A DNA stretch of 48,676 bases, taken from contig NZ_CADIKH010000048.1 of the NCBI RefSeq assembly GCF_902859855.1, positions 1 to 48,676 of the forward strand, read 5' to 3'. The position numbers were made by a program, and so were the translations under genes. Below the pieces are notes generated by a model, which saw only the letters and a list, made by a program, of their open reading frames with translations, had not been told where the DNA came from and did not search any database. Positions 16,161 through 24,809 of this stretch are shown here, one piece after another (position 1 is the first letter of the stretch; every line of letters begins with the position of its first letter). This stretch comes from Paraburkholderia humisilvae (GTDB lineage: Bacteria; Pseudomonadota; Gammaproteobacteria; Burkholderiales; Burkholderiaceae).

Positions 16161-18868
16161 GGTCGCGCAAGCTTTCTCCCTACGACAACGAGTCGCTGGC
16201 GCAAATCGGCCAACGCATTAGTAACCCGAATCGACGATCGGTTGCCGAGCTTGTGCCGTGGCTGTTTCCTTATGACGCGTCAAGCGGACAGATCGTCAAC
16301 AAGGATTCCGGCGTCGCGGTGACATTCGGATTTGCGGGGCCGGACACGGACAGCGTATCGACGTATCAGGTTCTGGAAATGCTTGAGCATTTCTCGTCGT
16401 CGTTACGTGACCTTGGGCGTCGGCCTATGACGATCTGGTGGACGGTTCTCCGTCGCCGCACCACACATTACCCGACGCGCCCGATGCCAGATCGCATGTC
16501 GCAGGTTGTCGATGATGAACGTCGTCGCACCTTCGAAACGGAAGGAAACTACGTCAACCGGCATTACTTCACGCTCGTCCTGCGCCCGGAAGTTGGTATC
16601 GATCGCTTCGCGGGTCGTGTGGTACATGGTGTTACCCGCGATGAGCTGTCGATCCCACGCGCTGTCTGGCAGGCAACGCGCGCGATGTTCTCCGATCAGT
16701 ATCTGTTCGCCTATACCGCGTCCGAACTGCCGGCAGTCGTCGACGCCTTCGAAACGGCTGTCCAGGGCTTTGTTGCTTCCAATAGCAGCCTTAAAGCCTG
16801 GCGGCTAACGGGAAAGCGTCTCGGGGCGTTCATGCATAACGTCTGCTCACCGCCATCCGACGACGTTACCGAGCTGGACATCCCCGACACACCGGCGCTT
16901 GACATCGATATGTGCGATACCGAGGTTGCAGTCGGTCACGACTACCTGCACTTCTATTCAAACGGGCGATGCCGGTTCGGTATCGCCGCTGGCGTACCGG
17001 GTCGTCGGGATTTCTGGCCGAAACGCGTGTCCACCAGGTCACTCGACGGGTTGCTAAAGATAAGGGGAGAGCTGACGATCAGTCATTGCTTCCGCCTTAC
17101 GTCGCAAGGCACGGCCAAACGCTTCATTGACAGCATCCGGAAATATCATGAAGGCCGTAGCGTTGATGTGCGTGCTTTGTTTGCCGCCGCGCTCAAGGGA
17201 GGGGAGGTCGGCAACCAGAGAAAGAACGAGTCACGGACAAAGGCCGCAAGGGAGGCAAACACGCGCGCCGGCAGGGTGGAAATGGCCGAAGAACAGTACG
17301 GCTTCTACAACCTGTCGATCATTTCATATTCGGACGTGTACGAAGAAACCCCCGAAAACGTACACGAGGCGGCGCCCAAAGCATACGCACAGGCGGTTGC
17401 AACACACAAGGCCGTCGAGGAAGCATTGCGGGGCGCCCAGTTCGTACCGGTGCGCGAAACGCTTCACGCCCTGTCGGCGTTCGCGACGACGATTCCTGGT
17501 ATGTGGCGCGAATGCGCACGCTGGTCGTTTATCGACACACTTGCTTTATCGCGGTTGCTGCCGTTACGTGGGGTGTCGGAAGGTAATATGTTTAACCGCC
17601 ACCTGTCACGCGAGCTCGGCCGACGTTTGCCGGCCCTGGCCGCGTTCATGACCGAGTACGGCACGCCTTTCTGGTTCACAGCGTACATGATGGACCTGGG
17701 CCACATGTTAATTTGCGGTCGCTCGGGCTTCGGCAAGACGATCTTCATGCTGTTGTGCGCGACTCTGTTCCGGAAATATCCGAACCTGAGGATTTATGGC
17801 TTCGATTTGAAGCTGTCGATGCGCATCCCGACGATCCTTCAGCGCGGGCGGTACCTTCAGTTCAATCCGGATCTCAACGCGGTACCGGCTGATGAGCGCG
17901 CAACGTGCGGCCCGTTGACCCTGCTTGAGCACGAGCGTCACATGCCGTTTCTGATGGACTGGATCTGCATGCTCGTTGGCCAACGGGGCTATCGCGCCAC
18001 GGCTGACGACCGGATGGAGCTCGAGAAATCACTGCGCGCCGCGCAGAAAGACCAGCGTTTGTGGCGACTCAAAGCAATTCACACATCGCTGCCAAAGAAT
18101 AGCCAGTTCGCGAAGGAACTGGCAACGTGGGTAGGTGGCGCGGTTGACGCACGTTACTTTGACAACCTCTCGGACAGTTTTAGCGAGGCCGAGTGGGTGA
18201 CAGTTGCAACAGACGGGATCCTGAGCAACAAGGCTGTCGCGCGGCCGTTTCTGTCTTATGCAACCTACCGGATTCGCGATTCAATGGAACAGCGTCGCGC
18301 ATGCGGGGAACTCGGGCCGACGATCATCATGCTCCCCGAAATCTGGAACCTGCTGGATGACGAGGATTTTGCGCGTCAGATCGGCGGCTGGATCGTGATG
18401 ATGCGAAGCCTGCTCGGCAACGTCTGGATGGACGCACAGAGCCCCGAACAGGTGTCTACCTCGTCAATCTGGCCTGTCATCCGTGACAACGTCGCGATTC
18501 GTGTCTTCGTTCCCGTCAGGAAGTTCAACCCGGCCACGAAGCTGGCCTACGAGCGTGATTTCGGCCTGACAGAGGCACAGATCGCGGCGATCAGGGAATG
18601 CCGGCCAAAAAGGGACTACTTCATATCCGAGGACGGTGGCATGTCGCGCAGAGTATCCGTGCCGCTGTCGATCGAATCGGAAGCGATCCTGCGTTCGGAG
18701 TCCAGTTCACAGGTGTTGCTTGATCGGCACATGAAATCGGGAGATCCGAACTGGCGCGATAACTATTTCAGTAACGCCGTTGAACGAATCCGGCGGGAAC
18801 GGGAAACCGCCGCAAGTGAAGAAGACCACAATAACGAAGACAGGGACGATGAACAACACGCAGCCTGA
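16157..18868 (+). CDS. trbE: TrbE / VirB4-family conjugation ATPase
   Basis: A 903-residue ATPase, the largest component of the channel. It starts at GTG 16157, inside the end of trbD. The N-terminal half is the VirB4 domain (LVPWLFPYDASSGQIVNKD). The RecA-like motor follows, with Walker A GRSGFGKT at residues 521-528 and a Walker B-like region near PTIIMLPEIWNLLDDEDFAR. The C-terminal tail is highly charged. Its last 20 bases overlap trbJ. Confidence 0.93.
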   Translation: MRSRKLSPYDNESLAQIGQRISNPNRRSVAELVPWLFPYDASSGQIVNKDSGVAVTFGFAGPDTDSVSTYQVLEMLEHFSSSLRDLGRRPMTIWWTVLRRRTTHYPTRPMPDRMSQVVDDERRRTFETEGNYVNRHYFTLVLRPEVGIDRFAGRVVHGVTRDELSIPRAVWQATRAMFSDQYLFAYTASELPAVVDAFETAVQGFVASNSSLKAWRLTGKRLGAFMHNVCSPPSDDVTELDIPDTPALDIDMCDTEVAVGHDYLHFYSNGRCRFGIAAGVPGRRDFWPKRVSTRSLDGLLKIRGELTISHCFRLTSQGTAKRFIDSIRKYHEGRSVDVRALFAAALKGGEVGNQRKNESRTKAAREANTRAGRVEMAEEQYGFYNLSIISYSDVYEETPENVHEAAPKAYAQAVATHKAVEEALRGAQFVPVRETLHALSAFATTIPGMWRECARWSFIDTLALSRLLPLRGVSEGNMFNRHLSRELGRRLPALAAFMTEYGTPFWFTAYMMDLGHMLICGRSGFGKTIFMLLCATLFRKYPNLRIYGFDLKLSMRIPTILQRGRYLQFNPDLNAVPADERATCGPLTLLEHERHMPFLMDWICMLVGQRGYRATADDRMELEKSLRAAQKDQRLWRLKAIHTSLPKNSQFAKELATWVGGAVDARYFDNLSDSFSEAEWVTVATDGILSNKAVARPFLSYATYRIRDSMEQRRACGELGPTIIMLPEIWNLLDDEDFARQIGGWIVMMRSLLGNVWMDAQSPEQVSTSSIWPVIRDNVAIRVFVPVRKFNPATKLAYERDFGLTEAQIAAIRECRPKRDYFISEDGGMSRRVSVPLSIESEAILRSESSSQVLLDRHMKSGDPNWRDNYFSNAVERIRRERETAASEEDHNNEDRDDEQHAA

Positions 18869-19634
18869 CTGGAAGTGGCGGATCGTTTTAGCACTTGCGA
18901 TATGCACTTATCCCCTTGCCGCACACGCCGGAGGCGGTGGGGTAGGTGCTACCGAAGTCACGCAGATCATGAATCATGCGGAACTGGTCGCGTCGGTCGC
19001 GAAGCAGGCCCAGATGGTGGAGCAGAACATCGAAGCCCAGATCGTCCGCCTGCAGAACCTGGCGCAGATGTCTCCACAGGTCCTGTCGGGCGCGACCACT
19101 CCGTATCGCGCACAGATGGGCAGTCTGCAATCGCTCTACACCAGTGTGTCCGGCCTACGCCAGGCTGCGGAGCAGACTAATGACCTGTTCAGCCGCAGCA
19201 TGTCGGAGATGTCGAATACCGGCATGACACCTTCCCAATGGCTCTCCGCCTACTCAAAGCTTGCGACGACGCGTGGCGGCTACTACCGGCAACAACTGGA
19301 TTCGGACATGAACAGTCTGAGCATCCTTGCGCAACGCGCCCAGAATCTTCAGCAGGTGCAATCGCTGATCCCGGGCATAAGTGGCAACGTGCAGGGGCTT
19401 CAGCTGCTGAACCAGCAGACCGGTCTGCTGGCTGGCGAGATGTTGGATATGCATGCCCTGATGCAACGCCAACTCACGCAGCGAATGCAGGAGCGCGAGG
19501 CAGTGGCGCAAGGGCAGGTCAATGCCGCCCGTTTAGCGGCGGCACGTCAGGTCGAGGCGAGGCTGTTAAACGAATTAGAGGTCAAGGATATCAACAGTGA
19601 ACCACCGTTCGAATTATTAAAGAGTAGAAATTAG
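18849..19634 (+). CDS. trbJ: TrbJ / VirB5-family conjugation protein
   Basis: A 261-residue secreted protein. The signal peptide (WRIVLALAICTYPLAAHAGG) follows a short basic start. The mature part is long helical coiled coil rich in Gln (VAKQAQMVEQNIEAQIVRLQ; later MQRQLTQRMQEREAVAQGQV). The motif GGVGATEVTQIMNHAELV just after the signal peptide is characteristic of TrbJ. VirB5 homologues sit at the pilus tip and contact recipients. The C-terminus reads SEPPFELLKSRN, an end shared with the next gene's product. ATG 18849 overlaps the end of trbE. Confidence 0.87.
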   Translation: MNNTQPDWKWRIVLALAICTYPLAAHAGGGGVGATEVTQIMNHAELVASVAKQAQMVEQNIEAQIVRLQNLAQMSPQVLSGATTPYRAQMGSLQSLYTSVSGLRQAAEQTNDLFSRSMSEMSNTGMTPSQWLSAYSKLATTRGGYYRQQLDSDMNSLSILAQRAQNLQQVQSLIPGISGNVQGLQLLNQQTGLLAGEMLDMHALMQRQLTQRMQEREAVAQGQVNAARLAAARQVEARLLNELEVKDINSEPPFELLKSRN

Positions 19635-19652
19635 TGAAAGAGGAATGGACAG

Positions 19653-19886
19653 ATGAAGTTTTTGGGAATTAATGTAGTTCTATGGACGATCGTATCTTTG
19701 CTCGTTGTGATCGCGGGAGGTGTCGTGTATGTCGTGATCGCTCACGAGGCCGACCAAGCCGCTGAGCAGATAGCCGCTCGGCGGCAGGCTCAACGCATGC
19801 AAACCATGAAGGAAGAGGCTGACGAATTGAACAGGAAGGAGACGGAAGAGATAGAACAGGAGCCGCCCTTCAAGTTGTTGAAATAA
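19653..19886 (+). CDS. Small membrane protein in the TrbK / entry-exclusion position
   Basis: A 77-residue protein with one N-terminal membrane segment (VVLWTIVSLLVVIAGGVVYV) and a charged helical tail, most likely periplasmic. It ends EQEPPFKLLK, almost the same as the trbJ product's end. The gene lies directly between trbJ and trbL, the place of trbK in Ti/RP4-type operons and of eex between virB5 and virB6 in pKM101-like plasmids, so an entry-exclusion role is plausible. Unlike RP4 TrbK it has no lipobox cysteine. AGAGGAA provides a good ribosome site. Confidence 0.65.
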   Translation: MKFLGINVVLWTIVSLLVVIAGGVVYVVIAHEADQAAEQIAARRQAQRMQTMKEEADELNRKETEEIEQEPPFKLLK

Positions 19887-19909
19887 TTGACCGAAGAGCG
19901 GGTGACGCA

Positions 19910-20194
19910 ATGTTTGTGCGATGGATTATTTTGAAATTCTGTCGAACGCAAGGGGATCTGCGAGTTGTGCTTCGCACGGTTCGGCGGTATGTCGAAAGCC
20001 ACAACGATGGTATTAAGAGAGGCATCAGCAAGGATAGGCGAGTTAACCGTTCGTGGCGCCTGTCGATAGCGTTCGCTTTCTTGATCGTTTACGCGGAGCG
20101 ACCACAATTGTTCGCGCTCGCGCTGTTGTCTGTTCCGGTGATAGCGGTCCTGCTTTGCATTCGCCTGATCACATACGTCTCAAGTAGCTGGTAA
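19910..20194 (+). CDS. Small basic membrane protein, 94 aa
   Basis: It sits in the operon 23 bases after the TrbK-like gene and 5 bases before trbL. The N-terminal half is very basic (FCRTQGDLRVVLRTVRRYVE; KRGISKDRRVNRSWR). The C-terminal half is hydrophobic (LSIAFAFLIVYAERPQLFAL, then ALLSVPVIAVLLCIRLITYV), suggesting two membrane segments. The family is not recognised. GC content is lower than that of its neighbours, as it is for the TrbK-like gene, so the pair may have been swapped in together. Confidence 0.5.
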   Translation: MFVRWIILKFCRTQGDLRVVLRTVRRYVESHNDGIKRGISKDRRVNRSWRLSIAFAFLIVYAERPQLFALALLSVPVIAVLLCIRLITYVSSSW

Positions 20195-20199
20195 GAAAG

Positions 20200-21216
20200 A
20201 TGACCATAGTTGGAAACCTCAACGAATTTTTTTCGAGCGCGCAATCAGCTGCTGATGAACTCCAATCGCTGTTCGTACAGGATGGTATCGACCTGCTCGC
20301 AGCACTTGGAGGTGTCATGGCATCGTGGAACACATTCCTCTGGGTTCTAGATCGTGACACAGCTGACTATATGGTGCGCCTTTTCCGCCTGGGCGTGCGC
20401 TCAATGGTGATGCTTGCGATGCTGCTCGGCTGGAGTGGGGTCGTGCATCACTACTTTGTCGGCAACATGGATGAAATGGCACAGCGTATAGCCAGCGGGA
20501 AATCCGATGTGTCTCAGCTGGTCAAGGCGTTGGAGAGCGCAGGAAAAATCGTGCTTAATGCGGATCGACAGAGGGCCGTCCAAACCTGCGAGCAGGTGCC
20601 GAACACGACCCCTGAGGGGCTCGTAATCCCAGGAACGCACCAGGAATGTGGCACGGCGCAACCGGACTCCGGCAGTGGTGCCTTAGGGTCATTGAGTCGC
20701 ATCGGGAACTTCGTCGCAACACTGCCGATTGCGCTCGATATGTTTTTGCTCAAGGGCCTCTGTTTTATCGCAATGATCGCGATGGCTCTTGCATTCTTGG
20801 TGATAGCGCAGCTAGGGACATTCCTGCTCGACGTGGCTTTTATCATCGGACCGGTGCTGATCCCGTGGTTTGTACTTCCTGCCGGCGAGTTTCTGTTCGA
20901 TGGCTGGCTGCGGTCAACCATTACCGCGGGTCTGTACAAGGTCATCGCATGGGCTTTCCTCGTCATTATCCTTAAGGGAGCTATCCCGCAGATCCAGAAA
21001 TTCAGCGACACGCTGGCGCAAACGGGAAACACGAGTGCGCAGGCATACTTCGACGCTAACTATCTGCCGCTGATCGGGCTGACACTGCTCTGTGCAATCG
21101 GCGCTTTCATCATGTGGCAGGTGCCAAAGATTGCGGCCGGATATGCCGGTGGCAAATCGGGCGACGCTGGCGGCGCGGTGAAGAAGATCGTCACGCTTGG
21201 GGGATTGCTGAAATGA
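20200..21216 (+). CDS. trbL: TrbL / VirB6-family polytopic channel protein
   Basis: A 338-residue integral membrane protein with about five or six hydrophobic segments: near 55-90 (SMVMLAMLLGWSGVVHHYFV), 180-215 (IALDMFLLKGLCFIAMIAMA), 220-245, 265-285 and 300-325. A polar loop between them holds two cysteines (QTCEQVPN and HQECGT) that could form a disulphide in the periplasm. VirB6/TrbL proteins form part of the inner-membrane translocation channel. The stop overlaps the start of trbF (ATGA). Confidence 0.87.
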   Translation: MTIVGNLNEFFSSAQSAADELQSLFVQDGIDLLAALGGVMASWNTFLWVLDRDTADYMVRLFRLGVRSMVMLAMLLGWSGVVHHYFVGNMDEMAQRIASGKSDVSQLVKALESAGKIVLNADRQRAVQTCEQVPNTTPEGLVIPGTHQECGTAQPDSGSGALGSLSRIGNFVATLPIALDMFLLKGLCFIAMIAMALAFLVIAQLGTFLLDVAFIIGPVLIPWFVLPAGEFLFDGWLRSTITAGLYKVIAWAFLVIILKGAIPQIQKFSDTLAQTGNTSAQAYFDANYLPLIGLTLLCAIGAFIMWQVPKIAAGYAGGKSGDAGGAVKKIVTLGGLLK

Positions 21217-21935
21217 GTTCGCCTCTCACTCGAACAAGGGATGAACAGCCCGCACCGCCGGGTACGGGGGCGGGTGCAGACGGCTGGTTTGCCGCTTTCC
21301 AGAAACCTGTCTGGGAAAGACGACTGGCGGTCAAGTGCGCGGCACTGTTTGCCGCTATTGCGATGGGGGAATGTGTCGCGCTTGTCCAGATGGCCAGGAG
21401 CAGCGGTCCGAAGCCGTACTTTGTGGAGCACGACGAGAAGTCGGGCGCGGCATGGGTCACGAATCGATATGCCAGTGAATACAGCCCCACAGCGGCCAAC
21501 AGGCGTTACTTCCTCATCAAATGGGCGTCAAGGGTATTCACCATAAGTGCCGACAGTCAGGCGACGATACAGCGGCAGCTTCCAGCTGCCGCGTCGTGGA
21601 CTTCCGGAGCCGCAACGAACGAGCTTGAGACATACACGCAGAAGACCGACCCAATCGCGGAACGTGTCGTGACTATCCCCGGTTTGACACGTGAATTTGT
21701 CGAGAACTCGACTTCATTTTCACCAGATGGGCGCGTCGCATACGTGATTTTCACGTCGATCGAGAGTGTCAACGGCAAGGCTGGCCCACCACAACAACGC
21801 CTTCTGACCGTCAATTTCCTGACCGATCCGTCCTTGCTAAAGGACGGAGAAGAAAAGGACAACCCCATCGGTCTGCGCATCACACACTTCACTGTCACGC
21901 CGTACAAAGGCTACAACCCGGGATCCGCAGAATGA
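21213..21935 (+). CDS. trbF: TrbF / VirB8-family assembly protein
   Basis: A 240-residue bitopic protein. The short cytoplasmic N-terminus is followed by one membrane helix (LAVKCAALFAAIAMGECVAL) and then the NTF2-like periplasmic VirB8 domain (from about residue 70: AAWVTNRYASEYSPTAANRR; conserved end IGLRITHFTVTPY). VirB8 nucleates assembly of the channel. Its ATG overlaps the trbL stop, and its own stop overlaps trbG. Confidence 0.9.
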   Translation: MSSPLTRTRDEQPAPPGTGAGADGWFAAFQKPVWERRLAVKCAALFAAIAMGECVALVQMARSSGPKPYFVEHDEKSGAAWVTNRYASEYSPTAANRRYFLIKWASRVFTISADSQATIQRQLPAAASWTSGAATNELETYTQKTDPIAERVVTIPGLTREFVENSTSFSPDGRVAYVIFTSIESVNGKAGPPQQRLLTVNFLTDPSLLKDGEEKDNPIGLRITHFTVTPYKGYNPGSAE

Positions 21936-23032
21936 AGTTAATGCATCTGTTCTATGCCGCCGGGGTTTTAGCGGTGGCTCATGCGGCTGCCGCGCAAACG
22001 ACAAATACCCCGGAAGGCGGGCCCTTGCCGCCCGATTTCCGCACCGTTTCCAGGTCGTCTGCAGCTGTGCCGGCCGCATCGCCGGGCGCGCCTGCGGCCG
22101 CCGGTGTCGCGGCGCCGGTCCCGACGACCACCGGTGGTGCGACTTCGGTCGCCAGCGCGGCGAGGTGCGCGGCCGCGTCAGGTTGTCCGACGACACAGCC
22201 GCAAAAGCAGCTTGCCCGCAGGCGGAGTATGGGTACGCGATCGGAGTCAGTGAACGGACCGTACCCAGACCACGACGACCCATCGCTCGTAACGTACGAC
22301 TATGATCCTGACTACAGCTACAGGATCGTCACCCAGGCCCATCAGGAAACGCATATTCTTCTTGCGCCCGACGAAGAAGTGATCGGCGTGTATCTCGCCG
22401 ATACGGGAAAGCGGTGGCCTTACCATACGTCGATCACGAAGCGTGATCTTTTCGTCTCAGCTCGCCAGCCGGGGTTACGCAATACCGGCACGATCATCAC
22501 GACCAGGCGCCGTTACGAAATCGATCTGCGCTCCACGGCTTCGACCGCATGGTTTCACCGGGTGTCATGGCACTACGTCGATGTCGGCTTGTCCGGCTCC
22601 GCCCATATGACGCCGTTTGGAGTCGAGTATCCGGGCAATGTGCCGCGTGGCTCGGGATACGCGGGCGGTGGCATGTCGGCGGACCCGGGCCCGCGTATCG
22701 ACCTGGCGCACGTGAACTACGGCTACCGGATCAAGGGCAGTGCTTCGTTTGCCCCGACGATGGTCTTTGATGATGGCCAGTTCACATATATGCGGTTGCC
22801 GCACGACGCTACGCTATCAGCGGTTTTCATCCTGGACAGGAGCGGTGAAGGGGAGATCACCGATTTTGCGCCGATCGGCAACGACTTCTACAAGATTCCA
22901 CAGGTCGTGACATATGGCCTGTTGCTCCGACGCGGCAAGGACGAGGTACGCGTGTTTAATGAGAGCGGCGGTGGATGCGGCCTGTTCGGCTGCGATACGA
23001 CCCCGGCCCGGAACATTTATGGGCATTCCTGA
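21932..23032 (+). CDS. trbG: TrbG / VirB9-family outer-membrane core protein
   Basis: A 366-residue periplasmic protein that joins VirB10 in the outer-membrane ring. The signal peptide ends at AHAAAAQ. An Ala/Pro-rich linker (about residues 30-100) is longer than in most VirB9 proteins. The N-terminal VirB9 domain follows (ILLAPDEEVIGVYLADTGKR), then the C-terminal beta domain from about 265 (VNYGYRIKGSASFAPTMVFD; FTYMRLPHDATLSAVFIL). The C-terminus carries a Cys pair (GGCGLFGCD) that may form a disulphide or contact a lipoprotein. Confidence 0.9.
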   Translation: MKLMHLFYAAGVLAVAHAAAAQTTNTPEGGPLPPDFRTVSRSSAAVPAASPGAPAAAGVAAPVPTTTGGATSVASAARCAAASGCPTTQPQKQLARRRSMGTRSESVNGPYPDHDDPSLVTYDYDPDYSYRIVTQAHQETHILLAPDEEVIGVYLADTGKRWPYHTSITKRDLFVSARQPGLRNTGTIITTRRRYEIDLRSTASTAWFHRVSWHYVDVGLSGSAHMTPFGVEYPGNVPRGSGYAGGGMSADPGPRIDLAHVNYGYRIKGSASFAPTMVFDDGQFTYMRLPHDATLSAVFILDRSGEGEITDFAPIGNDFYKIPQVVTYGLLLRRGKDEVRVFNESGGGCGLFGCDTTPARNIYGHS

Positions 23033-23034
23033 TC

Positions 23035-24345
23035 ATGAGCACGCCGTCGCCCCTCCCGCCGATGACGAACGAACCGGGCAAGCGCACCCGTGTTCGGCGT
23101 AATCTGAAGAGCGTCATGATCATTGCGTTTTTCTCCGTTCTGTTCGCGATTATCCTTGTTCGAGTGATTAACCACCGGCGCGAGACGGTGGCCGAGCGGC
23201 AACAGCGGGAGCAGCTTGCTGCTGACGCTCGTAAGCCGGCGGCCTCTCCCGACGCTTTTCGCGCGCAGCTCGAGCAGCAACAGGCCCGCCTTCGGGCCAC
23301 TATGGCCGATGCGACGTCCGCACCTACGGCTGCTAGCGCGGTTGGCGTCAATGAACACCCGTTGCCGGCTGGGTATCGCGCCCTGCAGCCGGACGGCGAT
23401 TTGAGCGATGCCGATCGTCTTGCCCTGCAACGCGCATCCGACGATGATCAGTCAATCGGGCTCATGGCATACGAAACGACGGACAGTCACACGATCACGA
23501 CGGTGGCATCCGGCAGCTTTGACGACGTAGTCAACGAGCAGAAGGCGTTAAAGCAGGAGCTTGCCAACTCGCATGGCGGAGGCGATGCGGGCGCAGATCT
23601 GGCCACGTTGCCCCAAGGCATGCGGCGCGGGAGCAATACGAGCGCAAGCGCTCAGCGCGCGGTCGACTGGCAGAACGGGCAGGATGCTGATTCCCAAGGC
23701 TCGCCACTCGTCCCGGTACCGTACCAGTCTGCATATATCGTGGAAGGGGGAACGCCGATTCCAACCGTGATCCTGCATGGCGCCAATAGCGACATGCCGG
23801 GAACATTCCGCGCAGTGGTTGATCGCGACATCTACGATAGCGTCAGCATGAGCTGCAAACTCATTCCCAGGGGAACGAGGATTGTCGGGCTGTCGAATAA
23901 CGACGTGGCGATCGGTCAGGAGCGCATGCAGCTTGCCGCGACAAAGATGTTTTTCCCCAAGAGCGAAGCTTTCCCCGACGGCGCAAGCATGCGCCTCGAT
24001 GGCCTTGGCTCAGCTGATCCGGATGGTGAGGCAGGCGTATCGGCTGAGGTGAATAACCATTTCTTCAAGATTTTCGGATCCACGTTCCTGATCGCGGGCG
24101 TTGCGGAACTGATCGGGCGTAACCAGAGTGCGGGCAGCGGCACGACGATCAACATCAACGGTGGCGCGACGAACGACCTGCGCGCGGCAGCGGGGCAGTC
24201 CGTCGCACAGACGACGCAGACGATCCTGCAGCGCAACGCCAACATTCAGCCGACGCTGCTTCTGAAACCAGGCCAACCGATGGTCTTTATGGTCAAACGC
24301 GATCTTATGATTCCTCCGGAACTGATTTCTGGAGGCTGCAAATGA
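23035..24345 (+). CDS. trbI: TrbI / VirB10-family energy-coupling protein
   Basis: A 436-residue protein spanning the periplasm. The cytoplasmic N-terminus is followed by a membrane helix (VMIIAFFSVLFAIILV), a coiled-coil stretch (ETVAERQQREQLAADARKPA), a long disordered linker, and the C-terminal VirB10 beta-barrel domain from about residue 240 (PYQSAYIVEGGTPIPTVILH; SCKLIPRGTRIVGLSN; PTLLLKPGQPMVFMVKRDLM). ATG 23035 follows the trbG stop by two bases. The upstream in-frame ATG overlaps trbG and is less likely. The stop overlaps the next gene. Confidence 0.92.
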   Translation: MSTPSPLPPMTNEPGKRTRVRRNLKSVMIIAFFSVLFAIILVRVINHRRETVAERQQREQLAADARKPAASPDAFRAQLEQQQARLRATMADATSAPTAASAVGVNEHPLPAGYRALQPDGDLSDADRLALQRASDDDQSIGLMAYETTDSHTITTVASGSFDDVVNEQKALKQELANSHGGGDAGADLATLPQGMRRGSNTSASAQRAVDWQNGQDADSQGSPLVPVPYQSAYIVEGGTPIPTVILHGANSDMPGTFRAVVDRDIYDSVSMSCKLIPRGTRIVGLSNNDVAIGQERMQLAATKMFFPKSEAFPDGASMRLDGLGSADPDGEAGVSAEVNNHFFKIFGSTFLIAGVAELIGRNQSAGSGTTININGGATNDLRAAAGQSVAQTTQTILQRNANIQPTLLLKPGQPMVFMVKRDLMIPPELISGGCK

Positions 24346-24809
24346 AGCGGATTCCATTGATGTCGACGACGTGCGCCATGCTCGCGTGCATCGCCGTGCA
24401 ATCGGCGTGTGCCAGTCGGCCGTCGGCGACGGTCAGCTACAACTTCGGATGGACGACAAGCGGATCCGACCAGGCACGCCCGTTTCAGGTGTTCGACGAC
24501 GGCGCCAACGTATACGTCCAGTTCGACGATATGAAGCGCGTGCCTGCCATCTTCGCAGACACACCGGCCGGCCGCGTGCTCCTCCAGTGGCGACCGGAAT
24601 TTCCGTACGCGGTTATTGGGCATCCCGAACGCGCGCTGATTTTTCGGGTCGGGCCATACGAAGCGCGTGCGCTACGCAATGCGCCCATGACCGCTGCACC
24701 GTCTGGCGTGAGAACGGGAGAGGCAACGCCGTCTGCGATCTCAGGCGTTGCGCCGACACCTAAGATCCGTAGCGGGGCAGGCCGCGCGTCGGACGCGGAT
24801 GCGCCCTGA
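24342..24809 (+). CDS. Small exported VirB9-N-like protein of the conjugation operon
   Basis: A 155-residue protein with a signal peptide (MSTTCAMLACIAVQSACAS). The core (RPFQVFDDGANVYVQFDDMK, then RVPAIFADTPAGRVLL and ALIFRVGPYEARAL) resembles the N-terminal domain found in VirB9/TrbG proteins. The tail is low-complexity. Two cysteines near the signal cleavage site could allow lipid attachment, but neither fits the lipobox well. I infer it may take the place of the small TrbH/VirB7 partner. The gene overlaps the trbI stop and the traB-like start. Confidence 0.6.
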   Translation: MKRIPLMSTTCAMLACIAVQSACASRPSATVSYNFGWTTSGSDQARPFQVFDDGANVYVQFDDMKRVPAIFADTPAGRVLLQWRPEFPYAVIGHPERALIFRVGPYEARALRNAPMTAAPSGVRTGEATPSAISGVAPTPKIRSGAGRASDADAP

